Positions 1 through 8,284 are shown, counted from the stretch's first letter. The stretch is 64,000 nt of DNA from Woeseiaceae bacterium (GCA_028289545.1 JANQPG010000092.1:1-64000); one strand, 5' to 3'. The notes: generated from the letters alone by a model not told the origin. A program made the numbers and translations.

Positions 1-1
1 G

Positions 2-244
2 GGGTCGATGACCACGGGCGAACTTTGCGGACATTTCGAGTTCTCGCGATTCGCGGTCATGAAACACCTGAAGGTTCTCGAGCAGGCCGGGTTGGTCATT
101 GCGGAGCGGCGGGGAAGGACTCGCTTCAATCACCTGAATCCCGTCCCGCTGCAGAGGATCTACAGGCGCTGGGTAAAACCGTTTGAAGAGCTGTCGGCCG
201 ACCGGCTACTCAGAATCAAACGGCTCGCAGAAAACAACAGTTGA
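2..244 (+). CDS. ArsR-family winged-helix regulator, C-terminal part (cut by window edge)
   Basis: The reading frame is open from base 2 and ends in TGA at 244, so the true start lies outside the window. The visible part has the recognition-helix region of ArsR/SmtB repressors (SRFAVMKHLKVLEQAGLV) and the following wing (ERRGRTRFNHLNPVPL), then a short C-terminal helix. No Cys-based metal site is visible, which fits the ArsR subgroup paired with SRPBCC (AHSA1) proteins rather than metal sensors. The SRPBCC gene starts 24 bases downstream, so the two are probably one operon with the repressor controlling its neighbour. The ligand is unknown. Confidence 0.85.
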   Translation, partial: GSMTTGELCGHFEFSRFAVMKHLKVLEQAGLVIAERRGRTRFNHLNPVPLQRIYRRWVKPFEELSADRLLRIKRLAENNS

Positions 245-268
245 TAAAAACAGACAAGGGAGACCCGC

Positions 269-745
269 ATGGATATCCAGCCAGCACAAATTGCTACCGT
301 AAATATGGAAGTTGCCATCGATGCTTCACCGGCCGAAGTGTGGAAGGCGCTGACGGCAGATATCGGTCAATGGTGGCCTGCGGATTTCTACGCGGGCGGC
401 AGCGAAGGCGCACGGAATTTTCTGATCGAAGAACGGCCGGGCGGACGGATGTTCGAAGAATGGGACGGTGGCGGCGGTTTGCTCTGGGGCACGGTGGTCG
501 GCATCGAGCCTCGGAAGATGCTGCAGGTACTCGGCCACGTGTTCCCGGACTGGGGCGGTCCGACCGAGTGGTACGGCACATGGACGCTCAAACAGGACGG
601 TTCCGGAACGAAGCTCGCATTCAGCGAACATGGGCTGGGCAAGCTCTCCGAAGACAGCATGCTCGATAAAGACAAAGGCTGGCGGTTCCTGTGGGATACG
701 CTGAAGGCGCACGTCGAGGGAACGCCGGCCCCGGAGTGGTCCTAG
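269..745 (+). CDS. SRPBCC (START/AHSA1-like) domain protein
   Basis: A 158-residue single-domain protein. The start is supported by a ribosome site (aaggga) 8 bases upstream. The pattern ASPAEVWKALTADIGQWWP, a central GGRMFEEWDGGGGLLWGTV strand pair and a closing helix (DKGWRFLWDTLKAHVEG) are typical of the helix-grip fold of the AHSA1/polyketide-cyclase-like superfamily. Such proteins bind small hydrophobic ligands or act as co-chaperone-like factors; the substrate here cannot be read from sequence. It follows an ArsR-type regulator, and a second ArsR-SRPBCC pair lies at 52142-52947 on the other strand. Confidence 0.85.
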   Translation: MDIQPAQIATVNMEVAIDASPAEVWKALTADIGQWWPADFYAGGSEGARNFLIEERPGGRMFEEWDGGGGLLWGTVVGIEPRKMLQVLGHVFPDWGGPTEWYGTWTLKQDGSGTKLAFSEHGLGKLSEDSMLDKDKGWRFLWDTLKAHVEGTPAPEWS

Positions 746-761
746 CGTCTGTTGTCGCGGT

Positions 762-1232
762 TCAGGGCGCCACGGGCACGCCCGTGTCGGCCTTGATTTC
801 GCCGATGACAATGGTGCTCTGAATGTCCTTGACGTACTTGAGTCCCCCGAGCGTCTGCGCGAGCTCGTAGTAGTCGTCGAGATCGCGCGCAACCACCTGC
901 AGCAGAAGATCCCACGGGCCCGCCAGGGCCTGGCACCAGACGACGCGCAACATTCCGGCGAGTTCCTTTTCGAAGTATTCAGCCTGGCTCTTGCGGTGCT
1001 GCTCTATGTTCAGATGCACAAACGCCGTGATTTCCCAACCGGCTTTCTTGCGATCGAGGCGGGCGCCGTAGCCGCGAATGATGCCGTCGGATTCCAGGCG
1101 CTTGATGCGGCGGAGGCAGGGTGAAGGGGACAGGGCAACGCGCTCCGCTACTTCCGTATTGGTCATGCGGCCGTCGTCGCGAAGCAGCTCGAGTAAGCGG
1201 CGGTCGGTCCGGTCCAGCGTTCTGAAAGGCAT
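762..1232 (-). CDS. Lrp/AsnC-family transcriptional regulator
   Basis: 156 residues with the canonical Lrp layout. The N-terminal helix-turn-helix (LDRTDRRLLELLRDDGRMTN, then VALSPSPCLRRIKRLESDGII) is followed by the RAM ligand-binding domain from about residue 65 (ITAFVHLNIEQH... DLLLQVVARDLDDYYEL). These regulators form octameric discs that sense amino acids. It is divergent from a sodium-dependent SNF-family transporter with about 108 bases between the starts, which suggests it controls that transporter. A 13-base palindrome just before its start overlaps its ribosome site. Confidence 0.92.
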   Translation of the reverse strand: MPFRTLDRTDRRLLELLRDDGRMTNTEVAERVALSPSPCLRRIKRLESDGIIRGYGARLDRKKAGWEITAFVHLNIEQHRKSQAEYFEKELAGMLRVVWCQALAGPWDLLLQVVARDLDDYYELAQTLGGLKYVKDIQSTIVIGEIKADTGVPVAP

Positions 1233-1237
1233 AAATC

Positions 1238-1250
1238 ACCCTATAAGGGT
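1238..1250. promoter_or_regulatory. Perfect 13-base palindrome, possible Lrp operator
   Basis: ACCCT-ATA-AGGGT lies 5 bases before the Lrp-family start, in the gap shared with the divergent transporter. It overlaps the regulator's ribosome site (AGGGTGA on the minus strand). Autoregulation through this site is an inference; no other copy was seen nearby. Confidence 0.4.
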
Positions 1251-1340
1251 CAAGAAACAAGAATAAGTTGCCAATTTTCTCTCTCCTGGGGCGAATTTTG
1301 CAAGCGCTTGCCCTTGCGCCTTTGGAATAATGCGCGCCCC

Positions 1341-2702
1341 ATGAGCATCAAGAACAGGCGAGAGCAGTGGTCGTCCCGATGGGCCTTTATCCTTGTGGCA
1401 ACCGGTGCGGCGGCGGGCCTCGGCAACATCTGGAAATTTCCGTACGTCGTCGGCGAGAGCGGCGGCGGGGCTTTTATCCTCGTCTATCTCGTGGCGATTG
1501 CCCTTGTGGCGCTGCCCATACTGGCGGCCGAGCTGCTGCTGGGCAGGTTAGGCAATCACAACGTCATCGACAGTCTTCGCCGGCTTGCCGTCGGTCGCGG
1601 CTATTCGGCGCACTGGTCGAAACTGGGTTGGATCGGTTTGCTGGCCGTGTTCATCGTGCTGTCGTTTTACGGTGTCGTCGGCGGCTGGACGATCGCCTAC
1701 GCCTACTATGCGTTGTCGGGCGCACTGTCGGCCGGTGGGGCCGCGCCGGCGGAGCACTTCGGTGTATTGTTTGGCCGCACGACGGGAACACCCGTTCAGG
1801 CGTTGGGCTGGCAAACCGCTTTTATGGTCGCCACGGCGTTGGTCGTGGGCTCAGGCGTGCGGCACGGCATCGAGCGGCTCTGCCGCTGGTTGATGCCGCT
1901 ACTGTTTGTGTTGCTTGTGTGCCTCGTTGTGCACGCGGCACTGAGCAACGGCTATTTCGGCGTTGCATGCCGGTTCCTGTTTGCCGCTGACGTGTCGAAA
2001 CTCACCGGCGAAAGTGTGTTGTCGGCTGTCGGGCATGCCTTCTTTACGCTCAGTATTGGCGTGGGCGCCATGCTGACGTTCGGCTCCTACCTGCCGGAAC
2101 GGGTTGGCCTGACTGCGACGGCGGCAACGGTTGCGGGTCTCGACACGCTCGTCGCCCTCCTTGCCGGTCTGGCGATTTTCCCGGTCGTGTTTGCGCACGG
2201 CATGGAGCCCGCCGCCGGTCCGGGGCTTGTTTTCGTATCGTTGCCGATCGCCTTCGATGCAATGCCTGCCGGGCAACTGTTGGGCATTGCGTTTTTTGCT
2301 CTGCTGTTTGTTGCTGCCATTACGTCGGCGCCGTCGATGCTCGAACCGATGGTCGAGTACGTTCGCGAACGCGGGACGGGCAGCCGCTGGCGAGCAACGG
2401 TTCTGGTGGTGTGCGCCGTTTGGGTGCTTGGCGTTGCACAGGTGATGTCGTTCAGCGCCTGGTCGGATGTGCGGGCCTTCGGGCGGAACCTGTTTGAGCT
2501 GTCCGATTTTCTTGTCTCCAATATCCTGTTGCCGTTGGGTGGCCTACTTATTGCGCTGTTTGCGGGGTGGATGTTGTCCCCCACGCAAACGAACGGCAGG
2601 CTGGGCATCGCCGGTTCGTTTCTGCACGGCGTTTGGCGTTTCAGTCTTCGCTTCGTCGCGCCCCTGGCGCTGCTGCTGGTTCTCGTGAGCGGCTTGCGGT
2701 GA
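1341..2702 (+). CDS. Sodium:neurotransmitter symporter (SNF/NSS) family transporter
   Basis: A membrane protein of about 453 residues with the NSS signature near the N terminus (GLGNIWKFPYVVGESGGGAF), which forms the unwound TM1 and sodium/substrate site of LeuT-type transporters. Around 11-12 hydrophobic segments follow to the C terminus. The family imports amino acids or related amines with sodium into the cytoplasm. ATG 1341 (MSIKNRREQW) is preferred over an in-frame ATG at 1308 because the family begins close to the RxxWSSRWAFIL motif. The stop overlaps the start of the next gene by one base, so the acetyltransferase is co-transcribed. The divergent Lrp regulator supports an amino-acid substrate. 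Confidence 0.92.
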   Translation: MSIKNRREQWSSRWAFILVATGAAAGLGNIWKFPYVVGESGGGAFILVYLVAIALVALPILAAELLLGRLGNHNVIDSLRRLAVGRGYSAHWSKLGWIGLLAVFIVLSFYGVVGGWTIAYAYYALSGALSAGGAAPAEHFGVLFGRTTGTPVQALGWQTAFMVATALVVGSGVRHGIERLCRWLMPLLFVLLVCLVVHAALSNGYFGVACRFLFAADVSKLTGESVLSAVGHAFFTLSIGVGAMLTFGSYLPERVGLTATAATVAGLDTLVALLAGLAIFPVVFAHGMEPAAGPGLVFVSLPIAFDAMPAGQLLGIAFFALLFVAAITSAPSMLEPMVEYVRERGTGSRWRATVLVVCAVWVLGVAQVMSFSAWSDVRAFGRNLFELSDFLVSNILLPLGGLLIALFAGWMLSPTQTNGRLGIAGSFLHGVWRFSLRFVAPLALLLVLVSGLR

Positions 2703-3265
2703 TGGTGGCACATCCTCGCATTGTCGTTCGCCGGGCCGTATCCGCCGATCTCGAAGCGCTTGGGGCGTTGGCGCGTTTGTCGGCCGGCACGCTCGGCCGG
2801 CAGCATTATTCGGACCGCGAGCTTGCGGTCGCCGTCGAAGAGTTGGCCGTGATCGATCCGGCGCTTATCGAAGACGGCACGTTGTACGTTGCGGTGTCGG
2901 CCGGATGTATTGTCGGCTGCGGCGGCTGGAGCCGACGGGCAGGGCGCGTCGCGGGCTCGGTCGGACGGCAGGATCTCGCTCCTCTCGTCGAGGAAGCCGG
3001 GGCGAAGGACGTCGGGGCTGCAGCATCGTTGCGGGCCTTTTTTATTCATCCTGGTTACGCGCGTCGAGGTATCGCGGGGCAACTGTTTCGCCGCTGCCGG
3101 GACGCGGCGAAGCTCGACGGTTTCCGACGCATGAGCGTGCTGGCGTCCGCTACGGCAAAGCCGGCCTATCTGCATTTCGGCTTTTCGGAACTGGGAGAGA
3201 CGGTGCTTCGTTTTGCTGACGGCGTCGAGCTTGTGAGTTACCGCATGTCGCTCAACCTGGCTTGA
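2702..3265 (+). CDS. GNAT-family N-acetyltransferase
   Basis: 187 residues from the ATG that overlaps the transporter stop (TGATG). The GNAT core is clear: an N-terminal VVRRAVSADLEALGAL, a central strand ending FFIHPGYARRGIAGQLFRRC (acetyl-CoA pyrophosphate loop R-R-G-I-A), then MSVLASATAKPAYLHFGF. The substrate is not predictable. Overlap with the SNF transporter suggests it may acetylate the imported amino compound, which is an inference. Confidence 0.9.
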   Translation: MVAHPRIVVRRAVSADLEALGALARLSAGTLGRQHYSDRELAVAVEELAVIDPALIEDGTLYVAVSAGCIVGCGGWSRRAGRVAGSVGRQDLAPLVEEAGAKDVGAAASLRAFFIHPGYARRGIAGQLFRRCRDAAKLDGFRRMSVLASATAKPAYLHFGFSELGETVLRFADGVELVSYRMSLNLA

Positions 3266-3310
3266 GGCGCACCGGGTGCGGAAAGATCTTCAGCTTCCGT
3301 GTTGCGTCTT

Positions 3311-3745
3311 TCAGTCTGCGCCGTACAGCGCAAACACTTCCGCGCCGGTCATGTTGTGCGTCTCGTTAGCGAAGCTGTAATAGCCGGGCTTTTCGTCGAT
3401 GAAAACCTGGTGCTCGAATTCGAGATGCGCGTCGTCGTCGAGCAGACCCGCTGGAATCATGAGTTGTCCGGTCTGTTTGAGGCGGTAGAACAGGTGTGTG
3501 CCGCACCGACTGCAGAAGCCGCGATCAGCCCATTCGGAGGAGTCGAACACGCTGATTTTGTCTTCGCCTTCTATGCGGGCCTCGACACCGCAGTCGACGG
3601 CGAACAGCGGTCCGCCGCTCCAGCGGCGACACATCTTGCAGTGGCAGGCGCCCACTTTCTTCGATGCCGTTTTCGCCACGATGGTCACGGCGCCGCACAG
3701 GCAGCGGCCCTGTATCTCGCGTGTTTCTGAAGGCTTGTTGCTCAT
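3311..3745 (-). CDS. GFA-family (CENP-V/glutathione-dependent formaldehyde-activating-like) zinc protein
   Basis: 144 residues from ATG 3745. The zinc ligands of the family are visible: CLCGAV near the N terminus, GACHCKMCRRWSGG around residue 35, and RGFCSRCGTHLFYR around residue 85. Members bind structural zinc and some act on S-hydroxymethylglutathione-type adducts, but many have no known reaction. The frame stays open upstream of 3745, but that extension has no family similarity. The gene stands alone and is convergent with the acetyltransferase. Confidence 0.9.
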   Translation of the reverse strand: MSNKPSETREIQGRCLCGAVTIVAKTASKKVGACHCKMCRRWSGGPLFAVDCGVEARIEGEDKISVFDSSEWADRGFCSRCGTHLFYRLKQTGQLMIPAGLLDDDAHLEFEHQVFIDEKPGYYSFANETHNMTGAEVFALYGAD

Positions 3746-3834
3746 GTGTGTGAGGGTATCAAAAAAGTGGCGGCCGATAGCCCGCGATGACGAGATGATC
3801 AATCGCCTAACGATATCCTCGCGTGAATAAAAAA

Positions 3835-3872
3835 AAGCCGCGCGCCGCGCCCGAAGGTGCGACACGCGGCTT
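3835..3872 (-). terminator. Intrinsic terminator of the lipoprotein gene
   Basis: AAGCCGCG and CGCGGCTT form a perfect 8-base stem. On the minus strand it is followed by a T run (A run at 3828-3836 on the plus strand). It sits 43 bases past the stop of the minus-strand lipoprotein gene. Confidence 0.85.
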
Positions 3873-3914
3873 GCTCGAGGGCAACCCGGGGTTAGGCTGC
3901 CCTGGAACATGGAG

Positions 3915-4298
3915 TCAATAGATAGCGGGGACGCCGACGGCAACCGCCGCCGCTCCCAGCGCCACGTTGAGGGCGAGCATCAGGCCCACCGTGTTCGTCG
4001 CGCTGAGTTCTCTGGTTCGCAGCTCGTCGATGTCGCTATAGGCAATGAAGTGCTCTTCGCCGCTAATGCCGGATTCATCGATTTTGTTGATGATGAACTT
4101 GAACCGCTCGCCATCGATGGTTTCGACGACCACCTTCTGCCCAACCTCGAGTTGCTGGGAGAGTTCCGAAGGGTTGTCCACTGCCAATGGCTTCATTGCC
4201 GTGCAGCCCGCCGCCACCGATAAGACAGCGGCCAGCGCGATAAGTCCGAACCCTCGGCGGTAAGCCGTTTGCAGGCGATTCATTGGGGGATGATTCAT
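3915..4298 (-). CDS. Small predicted lipoprotein of unknown function
   Basis: 127 residues. ATG 4298 has an excellent ribosome site (AGGAGGT, 7 bases away). A signal peptide ends in a lipobox (LSVAAGC) with the lipidated Cys near residue 32. The mature part has a small beta-rich stretch (VGQKVVVETIDGERFKFIIN ... GEEHFIAYSDIDELRTREL) that resembles the short SH3-like domain of small bacterial lipoproteins, and ends in a hydrophobic helix (VGLMLALNVALGAAAVAVGV). It is monocistronic with its own terminator. Function is unknown. Confidence 0.85.
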   Translation of the reverse strand: MNHPPMNRLQTAYRRGFGLIALAAVLSVAAGCTAMKPLAVDNPSELSQQLEVGQKVVVETIDGERFKFIINKIDESGISGEEHFIAYSDIDELRTRELSATNTVGLMLALNVALGAAAVAVGVPAIY

Positions 4299-4676
4299 GA
4301 CGAGTACCTCCTGACGTCGTTGGCAGCGCCGCGCACCCGCAAACGGGCGTCGGATGACGTCGCCGCGCGCGCAAGTATGGGCGGGCCGGAGCGATTCCGA
4401 TAGGGCAAAACGGGCCGTTTATGTCCCGTAAACAAGTCTTGAAAGTAGAGCTCGCGCTGTTACTGGTGTGTGGCGAGGCAACTGGCAGTTTGAGATATGT
4501 AAATATCATATCGGCCATCCTATGAGCGGGTACATTTTGCGTCCCGAGGTTCGACGCGACCCCCGCATCAGACCAACACACTGGCGTCGTTGGCTGCACG
4601 CCGAATCCTCGGGGCTTTAGGTTTCTGCGCCGCGGCAAGACGGCAAGCTACCGGCCGGCTTTTTTGAGGAGCTGCT
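4299..4676. other. 378-base intergenic region between divergent genes
   Basis: No convincing gene. It holds the ribosome site of the lipoprotein gene at the left and that of the cupin gene (gaggag) at the right. GATAT-GTAA-ATATC at 4494-4507 is a short perfect inverted repeat in a locally AT-rich stretch and could be an operator or promoter element of the cupin gene. Nothing else was recognised. Confidence 0.4.
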
Positions 4677-5060
4677 ATGAACTGGATTACACCCATCGAC
4701 CGCGCGCGCGAGGCCATTGTGGCCGGGCAGCTCGCGGGAACCTCTCCGTTTGGATTGCCCGCGGCGCAGTTGCGCGAGCACGGCACAATGAAAATGTTCC
4801 TCTACGAGCCGCGCGGCGTCGACGAACAACCGCGCCACGATCAGGACGAGGTGTACGTCGTACTGTCGGGGAACGGAATATTTGCGCTTGGGGTCGATGA
4901 AGACTCGCTGGAGCGGACGCGCTTCGGGCCCGGCGATGCCATTTTCGCGCCGGCGGGAGCATTGCATCGCTTTGAGAACTTCAGCGACGATTTCAGCACC
5001 TGGGTCATCATGTACGGGCCGTCGGGCGGCGAATGGCCCGATGCCGGCTATGCCGATTGA
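4677..5060 (+). CDS. Cupin-domain protein
   Basis: 127 residues with a single cupin barrel: motif 1 ([18 protein letters not shown]) and motif 2 ([17 protein letters not shown]). The His/Glu pair in motif 1 and the His in motif 2 could bind a metal, though one of the usual motif-1 His is absent. A GAGGAG ribosome site precedes ATG 4677. The 3' end overlaps the start of the NuoB-like gene, so the two are translationally coupled. The substrate is unknown. Confidence 0.85.
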   Translation: MNWITPIDRAREAIVAGQLAGTSPFGLPAAQLREHGTMKMFLYEPRGVDEQPRHDQDEVYVVLSGNGIFALGVDEDSLERTRFGPGDAIFAPAGALHRFENFSDDFSTWVIMYGPSGGEWPDAGYAD

Positions 5061-5538
5061 GGAGCCCGTCCAGACCGCATCGAGAGGGTTTGTTGTTACG
5101 CAGACCGCAAAGCTCATGACCTGGGCGCGCACCGGTTCGCTGTGGCCAATGACGTTTGGTCTCGCCTGTTGCGCCGTTGAAATGATGCACGCCGGCGCTT
5201 CCCGTTACGATCTCGATCGCTTCGGTGTGCACTTCCGCCCGAGCCCGCGGCAGGTCGACGTCATGATTGTCGCGGGTACGCTGACCAACAAAATGGCCCC
5301 GGCGCTGCGCAAAGTCTATGACCAGATGCCGGAACCCCGCTGGGTCATATCGATGGGGTCATGCGCCAACGGCGGTGGTTATTACCACTATTCCTACTCG
5401 GTCGTACGCGGCTGCGATCGTATTGTGCCGGTCGACGTGTATGTGCCCGGTTGTCCCCCCACGGCGGAGGCGTTGATCTATGGCATTCTCCAGCTGCAGG
5501 CGAAGATTCGCCGCGGTTCGGCGATTGTCAGGGATTGA
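5041..5538 (+). CDS. nuoB: Orphan NuoB-family (complex I 20 kDa subunit) iron-sulfur protein
   Basis: 165 residues, strongly similar in pattern to NADH:quinone oxidoreductase subunit B. It shows [58 protein letters not shown] and [17 protein letters not shown]. All four ligands of the N2 [4Fe-4S] cluster are present (C43, C44, C108, C138). In complex I this subunit passes electrons to quinone. No other nuo gene is near, so this is a stand-alone paralogue or relocated copy. The start may be 5041 or 5050; either overlaps the cupin gene. An intrinsic terminator follows directly, so the unit is cupin plus NuoB-like only. Confidence 0.9.
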   Translation: MPAMPIEEPVQTASRGFVVTQTAKLMTWARTGSLWPMTFGLACCAVEMMHAGASRYDLDRFGVHFRPSPRQVDVMIVAGTLTNKMAPALRKVYDQMPEPRWVISMGSCANGGGYYHYSYSVVRGCDRIVPVDVYVPGCPPTAEALIYGILQLQAKIRRGSAIVRD

Positions 5539-5550
5539 ACGGCTTGCCGT

Positions 5551-5574
5551 CCGCAAAGCTGCTGCGGTTTTTTT
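5551..5574 (+). terminator. Intrinsic terminator after the NuoB-like gene
   Basis: CCGCA and TGCGG form a stem around a 7-base loop, followed by seven T. An outer GCCGT/ACGGC pair could extend the structure. It begins 13 bases after the NuoB-like stop. Confidence 0.8.
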
Positions 5575-5626
5575 GCAAACGGCAGGAACGCTCAGCAGCG
5601 CAACACGACACAGATAGACACCCGCT

Positions 5627-6172
5627 ATGACAAACTGGATCGAACGCGCGGTGCTCAAGCGCTTGAGCACAGTCAACCCCGAGCAATACGGCTGGCTGTA
5701 TTCCATTGCGCAGCACACCCCCGGCGTATTCTGGAAGCTCGCCGGTTTTGCTCCTCTTGCGACGCACCGCAAGCGCGTGGACAACACACTGCTGCACCTG
5801 ACGCGGCTAGGCGCCATGCAGGTTTACGACTGCGGAAGCTGCCTGCAAATTGCGGTCGATACGGCCAGCCGCGAAGGCCTGGATGGGCGGACGCTGAGGA
5901 CGGCGCTAACGCAGCCGCTGGATCTTGCATTTGACGAGCGCCTCGCGTTGGACTTCGGTGCCGCGATCGCCCGCAACGATGCGGAACTTGCGGAACTCGT
6001 TCCCGAGGTCCGCGCGCGGCTTGGTGAGGCGGCGCTTGCGGAACTGGCTTTGTGCGCCGCGACCGCTGCCGTGCTGCCGACCTTGAAACGGGGGCTCGGC
6101 ATTGCGAGAACCTGTCTGCCCGAACAGCTGCGTTTTGGCTCCGCAGGCGCGCCGACTCGCCCCGAGGCTTAA
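5627..6172 (+). CDS. AhpD/carboxymuconolactone decarboxylase-like protein
   Basis: 181 residues, mostly helical. The motif YDCGSCLQIAVDTA around residue 67 matches the CxxC active site of AhpD-like proteins (E/D-x-C-x-x-C). These proteins act as disulfide reductants of peroxidases or as related decarboxylases; here a redox role is the simpler reading. The usual distal His of AhpD is not clear. It is followed immediately by a small membrane protein gene (start within 4 bases of the stop), so they form an operon. Confidence 0.75.
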   Translation: MTNWIERAVLKRLSTVNPEQYGWLYSIAQHTPGVFWKLAGFAPLATHRKRVDNTLLHLTRLGAMQVYDCGSCLQIAVDTASREGLDGRTLRTALTQPLDLAFDERLALDFGAAIARNDAELAELVPEVRARLGEAALAELALCAATAAVLPTLKRGLGIARTCLPEQLRFGSAGAPTRPEA

Positions 6173-6175
6173 GTG

Positions 6176-6481
6176 ATGCCTGAGGGTGCACTCGTAGCCG
6201 TGTTGTTCGGCTGGCCCACCCTGGTACTGGGTATTGCGCTGGCCGTTTGCGGCGCTCGCCTGCAGAGACCTGTGTTGCCGCTGCTGGGTACGATCGTGGT
6301 GCTGCCGACGGCATGGTATCTCAGCGGTACGCCCCGTTTCGCAGTCTTTGCGTGGCTGCTGCCCGTGTTGCTCGCCGCCTCGGCGCTGTCGGTTGGCCGC
6401 CGGTGGCGGGCCGCTACCTGGAGTTTGCTCGCACTGGCGGTGGGTTTTGTGGCAATGCTGGTCTGCGTGATTACCCGCTAG
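6176..6481 (+). CDS. Small integral membrane protein of unknown function
   Basis: About 101 residues with three to four hydrophobic segments (ALVAVLFGWPTLVLGIALAV; PVLPLLGTIVVLPTAWYL; FAVFAWLLPVLLAASAL; SLLALAVGFVAMLVCVI). A GTG at 6173 directly before ATG 6176 is an alternative start. No family is recognised. It directly follows the AhpD-like gene. Confidence 0.65.
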   Translation: MPEGALVAVLFGWPTLVLGIALAVCGARLQRPVLPLLGTIVVLPTAWYLSGTPRFAVFAWLLPVLLAASALSVGRRWRAATWSLLALAVGFVAMLVCVITR

Positions 6482-6501
6482 CGCCGGCTTACCGCCGGCG
6501 C
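6481..6501. terminator. Stem-loop between convergent genes
   Basis: GCGCCGGC-TTACC-GCCGGCGC is a perfect 8-base stem beginning at the stop of the small membrane protein gene. No clear T run follows on either strand, so termination efficiency is uncertain. Confidence 0.45.
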
Positions 6502-6519
6502 GCGGCGTTTGATCAGCCG

Positions 6520-7500
6520 CTACGGCAGCTCGCGAAAGTTTTCACGGTAGCGCGACGGCGCAACGCCGAAGCGCTGCGTAAACGCCTTGCTCAAAGCGGG
6601 TTGACTCGCAAAACCGCATTCGAAGGCAATCCGTTTGAGTGGGAGGTGCGCCTCGTGCAGCCGCGACCTCGCGTGCTCGAGTCTGAGTTCGCTCAGCAGT
6701 TTCGCCGGCGTCATGCTAAAGGTGTCGAGGCACCGGCGGTGCAGCGTCCGGACCGACATCGACATGCGATCGGCCATGTCGTTGACCGTAATCGTTTCCG
6801 GTAGCCGGCCTTCGAGCCAGCTGATGAGTTCCTGAAGATCCTGGCCGGATGCGCGGCTCTGCAGATTCATCGGCGCGGAAAACTGCGGCTGCCCACCGTC
6901 GCGAATCAGGAAAACGACCAGCCGTCTGGCGACGCGCAGCGCAATCTCCGCGCCCAGATCCCTGCGCACGATTGCAAGCGTCATATCCACCCCGGAGAGC
7001 ACACCGGCGGAGGTCCAGACGTTGCCGTCCTGTTGGTAGAGGCTGTCCTGAATGACGGAGCTCTTGGGGAACTGTTTCGCGAGTGCCCTGGCGCCGTACC
7101 AGTGCGTCGTTACGCGGCGGCCGTCCAGCACGCCGAGCCGGCCAAGGAAGAATGCGCCCGAACAGACGGATGTCAGCCGCTTGCTGCGTTTGACCAGCCG
7201 GCCTATTGCGCTGACGAGGCCGTCGTCCTCGAGCGCCTCGAGTAACGGTTCCATCTCCGCGCCCGGGACGAGCAGGGTGTCGATCGACTTTGGCATGGAG
7301 CGCCAGGACTTGCCGCTCACGACGAGTCCCGAGGACGATTTGACTGAACGCCGGGGCTCGAGACACAGGAAGTGCACGCGATACACCTCGCGCCCCGCTT
7401 CGTAGTTGGCGACCGTAAAGACCTCGGCCGGTCCCGCGGCGTCGAGCAGCTCCAAACCGGGAAATAGCGGTATGACGACATGCTTGGCAGGTTCGGACAT
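6520..7500 (-). CDS. GlxA-type regulator: DJ-1/PfpI domain fused to AraC helix-turn-helix
   Basis: 326 residues. Residues about 5-190 are a DJ-1/PfpI amidase-like domain with the nucleophile-elbow Cys in RLTSVCSGAFFLGRLGVL. Residues about 215-325 form an AraC/XylS DNA-binding domain (MADRMSMSVRTLHRRCLDTF ... IAFECGFASQPALSKAFTQR). This architecture is that of GlxA/FtrA-type activators, where the DJ-1 domain is thought to sense a metabolite. It is divergent from a separate DJ-1 enzyme at 7610, the likely target. Confidence 0.92.
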   Translation of the reverse strand: MSEPAKHVVIPLFPGLELLDAAGPAEVFTVANYEAGREVYRVHFLCLEPRRSVKSSSGLVVSGKSWRSMPKSIDTLLVPGAEMEPLLEALEDDGLVSAIGRLVKRSKRLTSVCSGAFFLGRLGVLDGRRVTTHWYGARALAKQFPKSSVIQDSLYQQDGNVWTSAGVLSGVDMTLAIVRRDLGAEIALRVARRLVVFLIRDGGQPQFSAPMNLQSRASGQDLQELISWLEGRLPETITVNDMADRMSMSVRTLHRRCLDTFSMTPAKLLSELRLEHARSRLHEAHLPLKRIAFECGFASQPALSKAFTQRFGVAPSRYRENFRELP

Positions 7501-7609
7501 CTAATTATCATAACTGACATTACGGGAAGCGGCTAGGATCGTACGCGGTCGGGCTGTTTTCTCGGGACAACAAATGCTCGTCTGTGGACTTTGGTAAGAG
7601 AGCGCCGCC

Positions 7610-8284
7610 ATGAAGATTTCGATGTTGCTGTATCCGCAAATGACCCTGCTGGATCTCATGGGTCCGCTGCAGGTATGGAATCACTGGCCACAGGGGAGTA
7701 TCGAACTCGTGGCTGCTTCCCTCGATCCGGTGCGCTCCGATTCGGCGGCGACCATTCTGCCGACGCACACCTTCGAGACCGCGAGCGACGCGCCGGGCAT
7801 CCTGTTCGTGCCCGGCTGTATGGAGGGCTTGCCGGCGGCAATGACCGACGACAACACGCTCACCTACCTTGCTGAGCGTGGAGCCAACGCACAGTGGGTC
7901 ACGAGCGTTTGCACGGGCTCGCTGTTGCTCGGTGCAGCGGGACTGTTGCACGGCTATCGCGCGACAACGCACTGGGCTGTCATGTCGATACTGCCTCGTT
8001 TCGGCGCCAGCGCCGAGCGTTCGCGCTGGGTCATCGATCGCAACCGGGCAACCGGCGGAGGGGTGACGGCGGGCATCGACTTCGGGCTTGCGCTGCTTGC
8101 CGAACTTGCCGGCGAACCGCTGGCACGGTCGGTGCAGTTGGGTATCGAATACACGCCTGCACCGCCGTTCCGGTCCGGCTCACCCGAAGAAGCCGGCGCC
8201 GAGATCCTGGACCAGGTCACCCACGTCTTCGAGCCGTTGCGACAGGCGTTACAGGCTTCGATAGACGAGGTTCGGCAACCCTGA
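7610..8284 (+). CDS. DJ-1/PfpI-family protein (isonitrile hydratase-like)
   Basis: 224 residues, a stand-alone DJ-1/PfpI domain. The Cys nucleophile sits in WVTSVCTGSLLLGAAGLL, and MKISMLLYPQMTLLDLMGPL opens the Rossmann-like fold. The pattern is closest to isonitrile hydratase (InhA)-like members, but this subfamily label does not prove the reaction. A GlxA-type regulator is divergently transcribed about 110 bases away and probably controls it. Confidence 0.88.
   Translation: MKISMLLYPQMTLLDLMGPLQVWNHWPQGSIELVAASLDPVRSDSAATILPTHTFETASDAPGILFVPGCMEGLPAAMTDDNTLTYLAERGANAQWVTSVCTGSLLLGAAGLLHGYRATTHWAVMSILPRFGASAERSRWVIDRNRATGGGVTAGIDFGLALLAELAGEPLARSVQLGIEYTPAPPFRSGSPEEAGAEILDQVTHVFEPLRQALQASIDEVRQP

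Noticed and set aside
5041..5538. Part of a nuo (complex I) operon
   Set aside because: No other nuo subunit gene is present on either side, and a terminator follows immediately.
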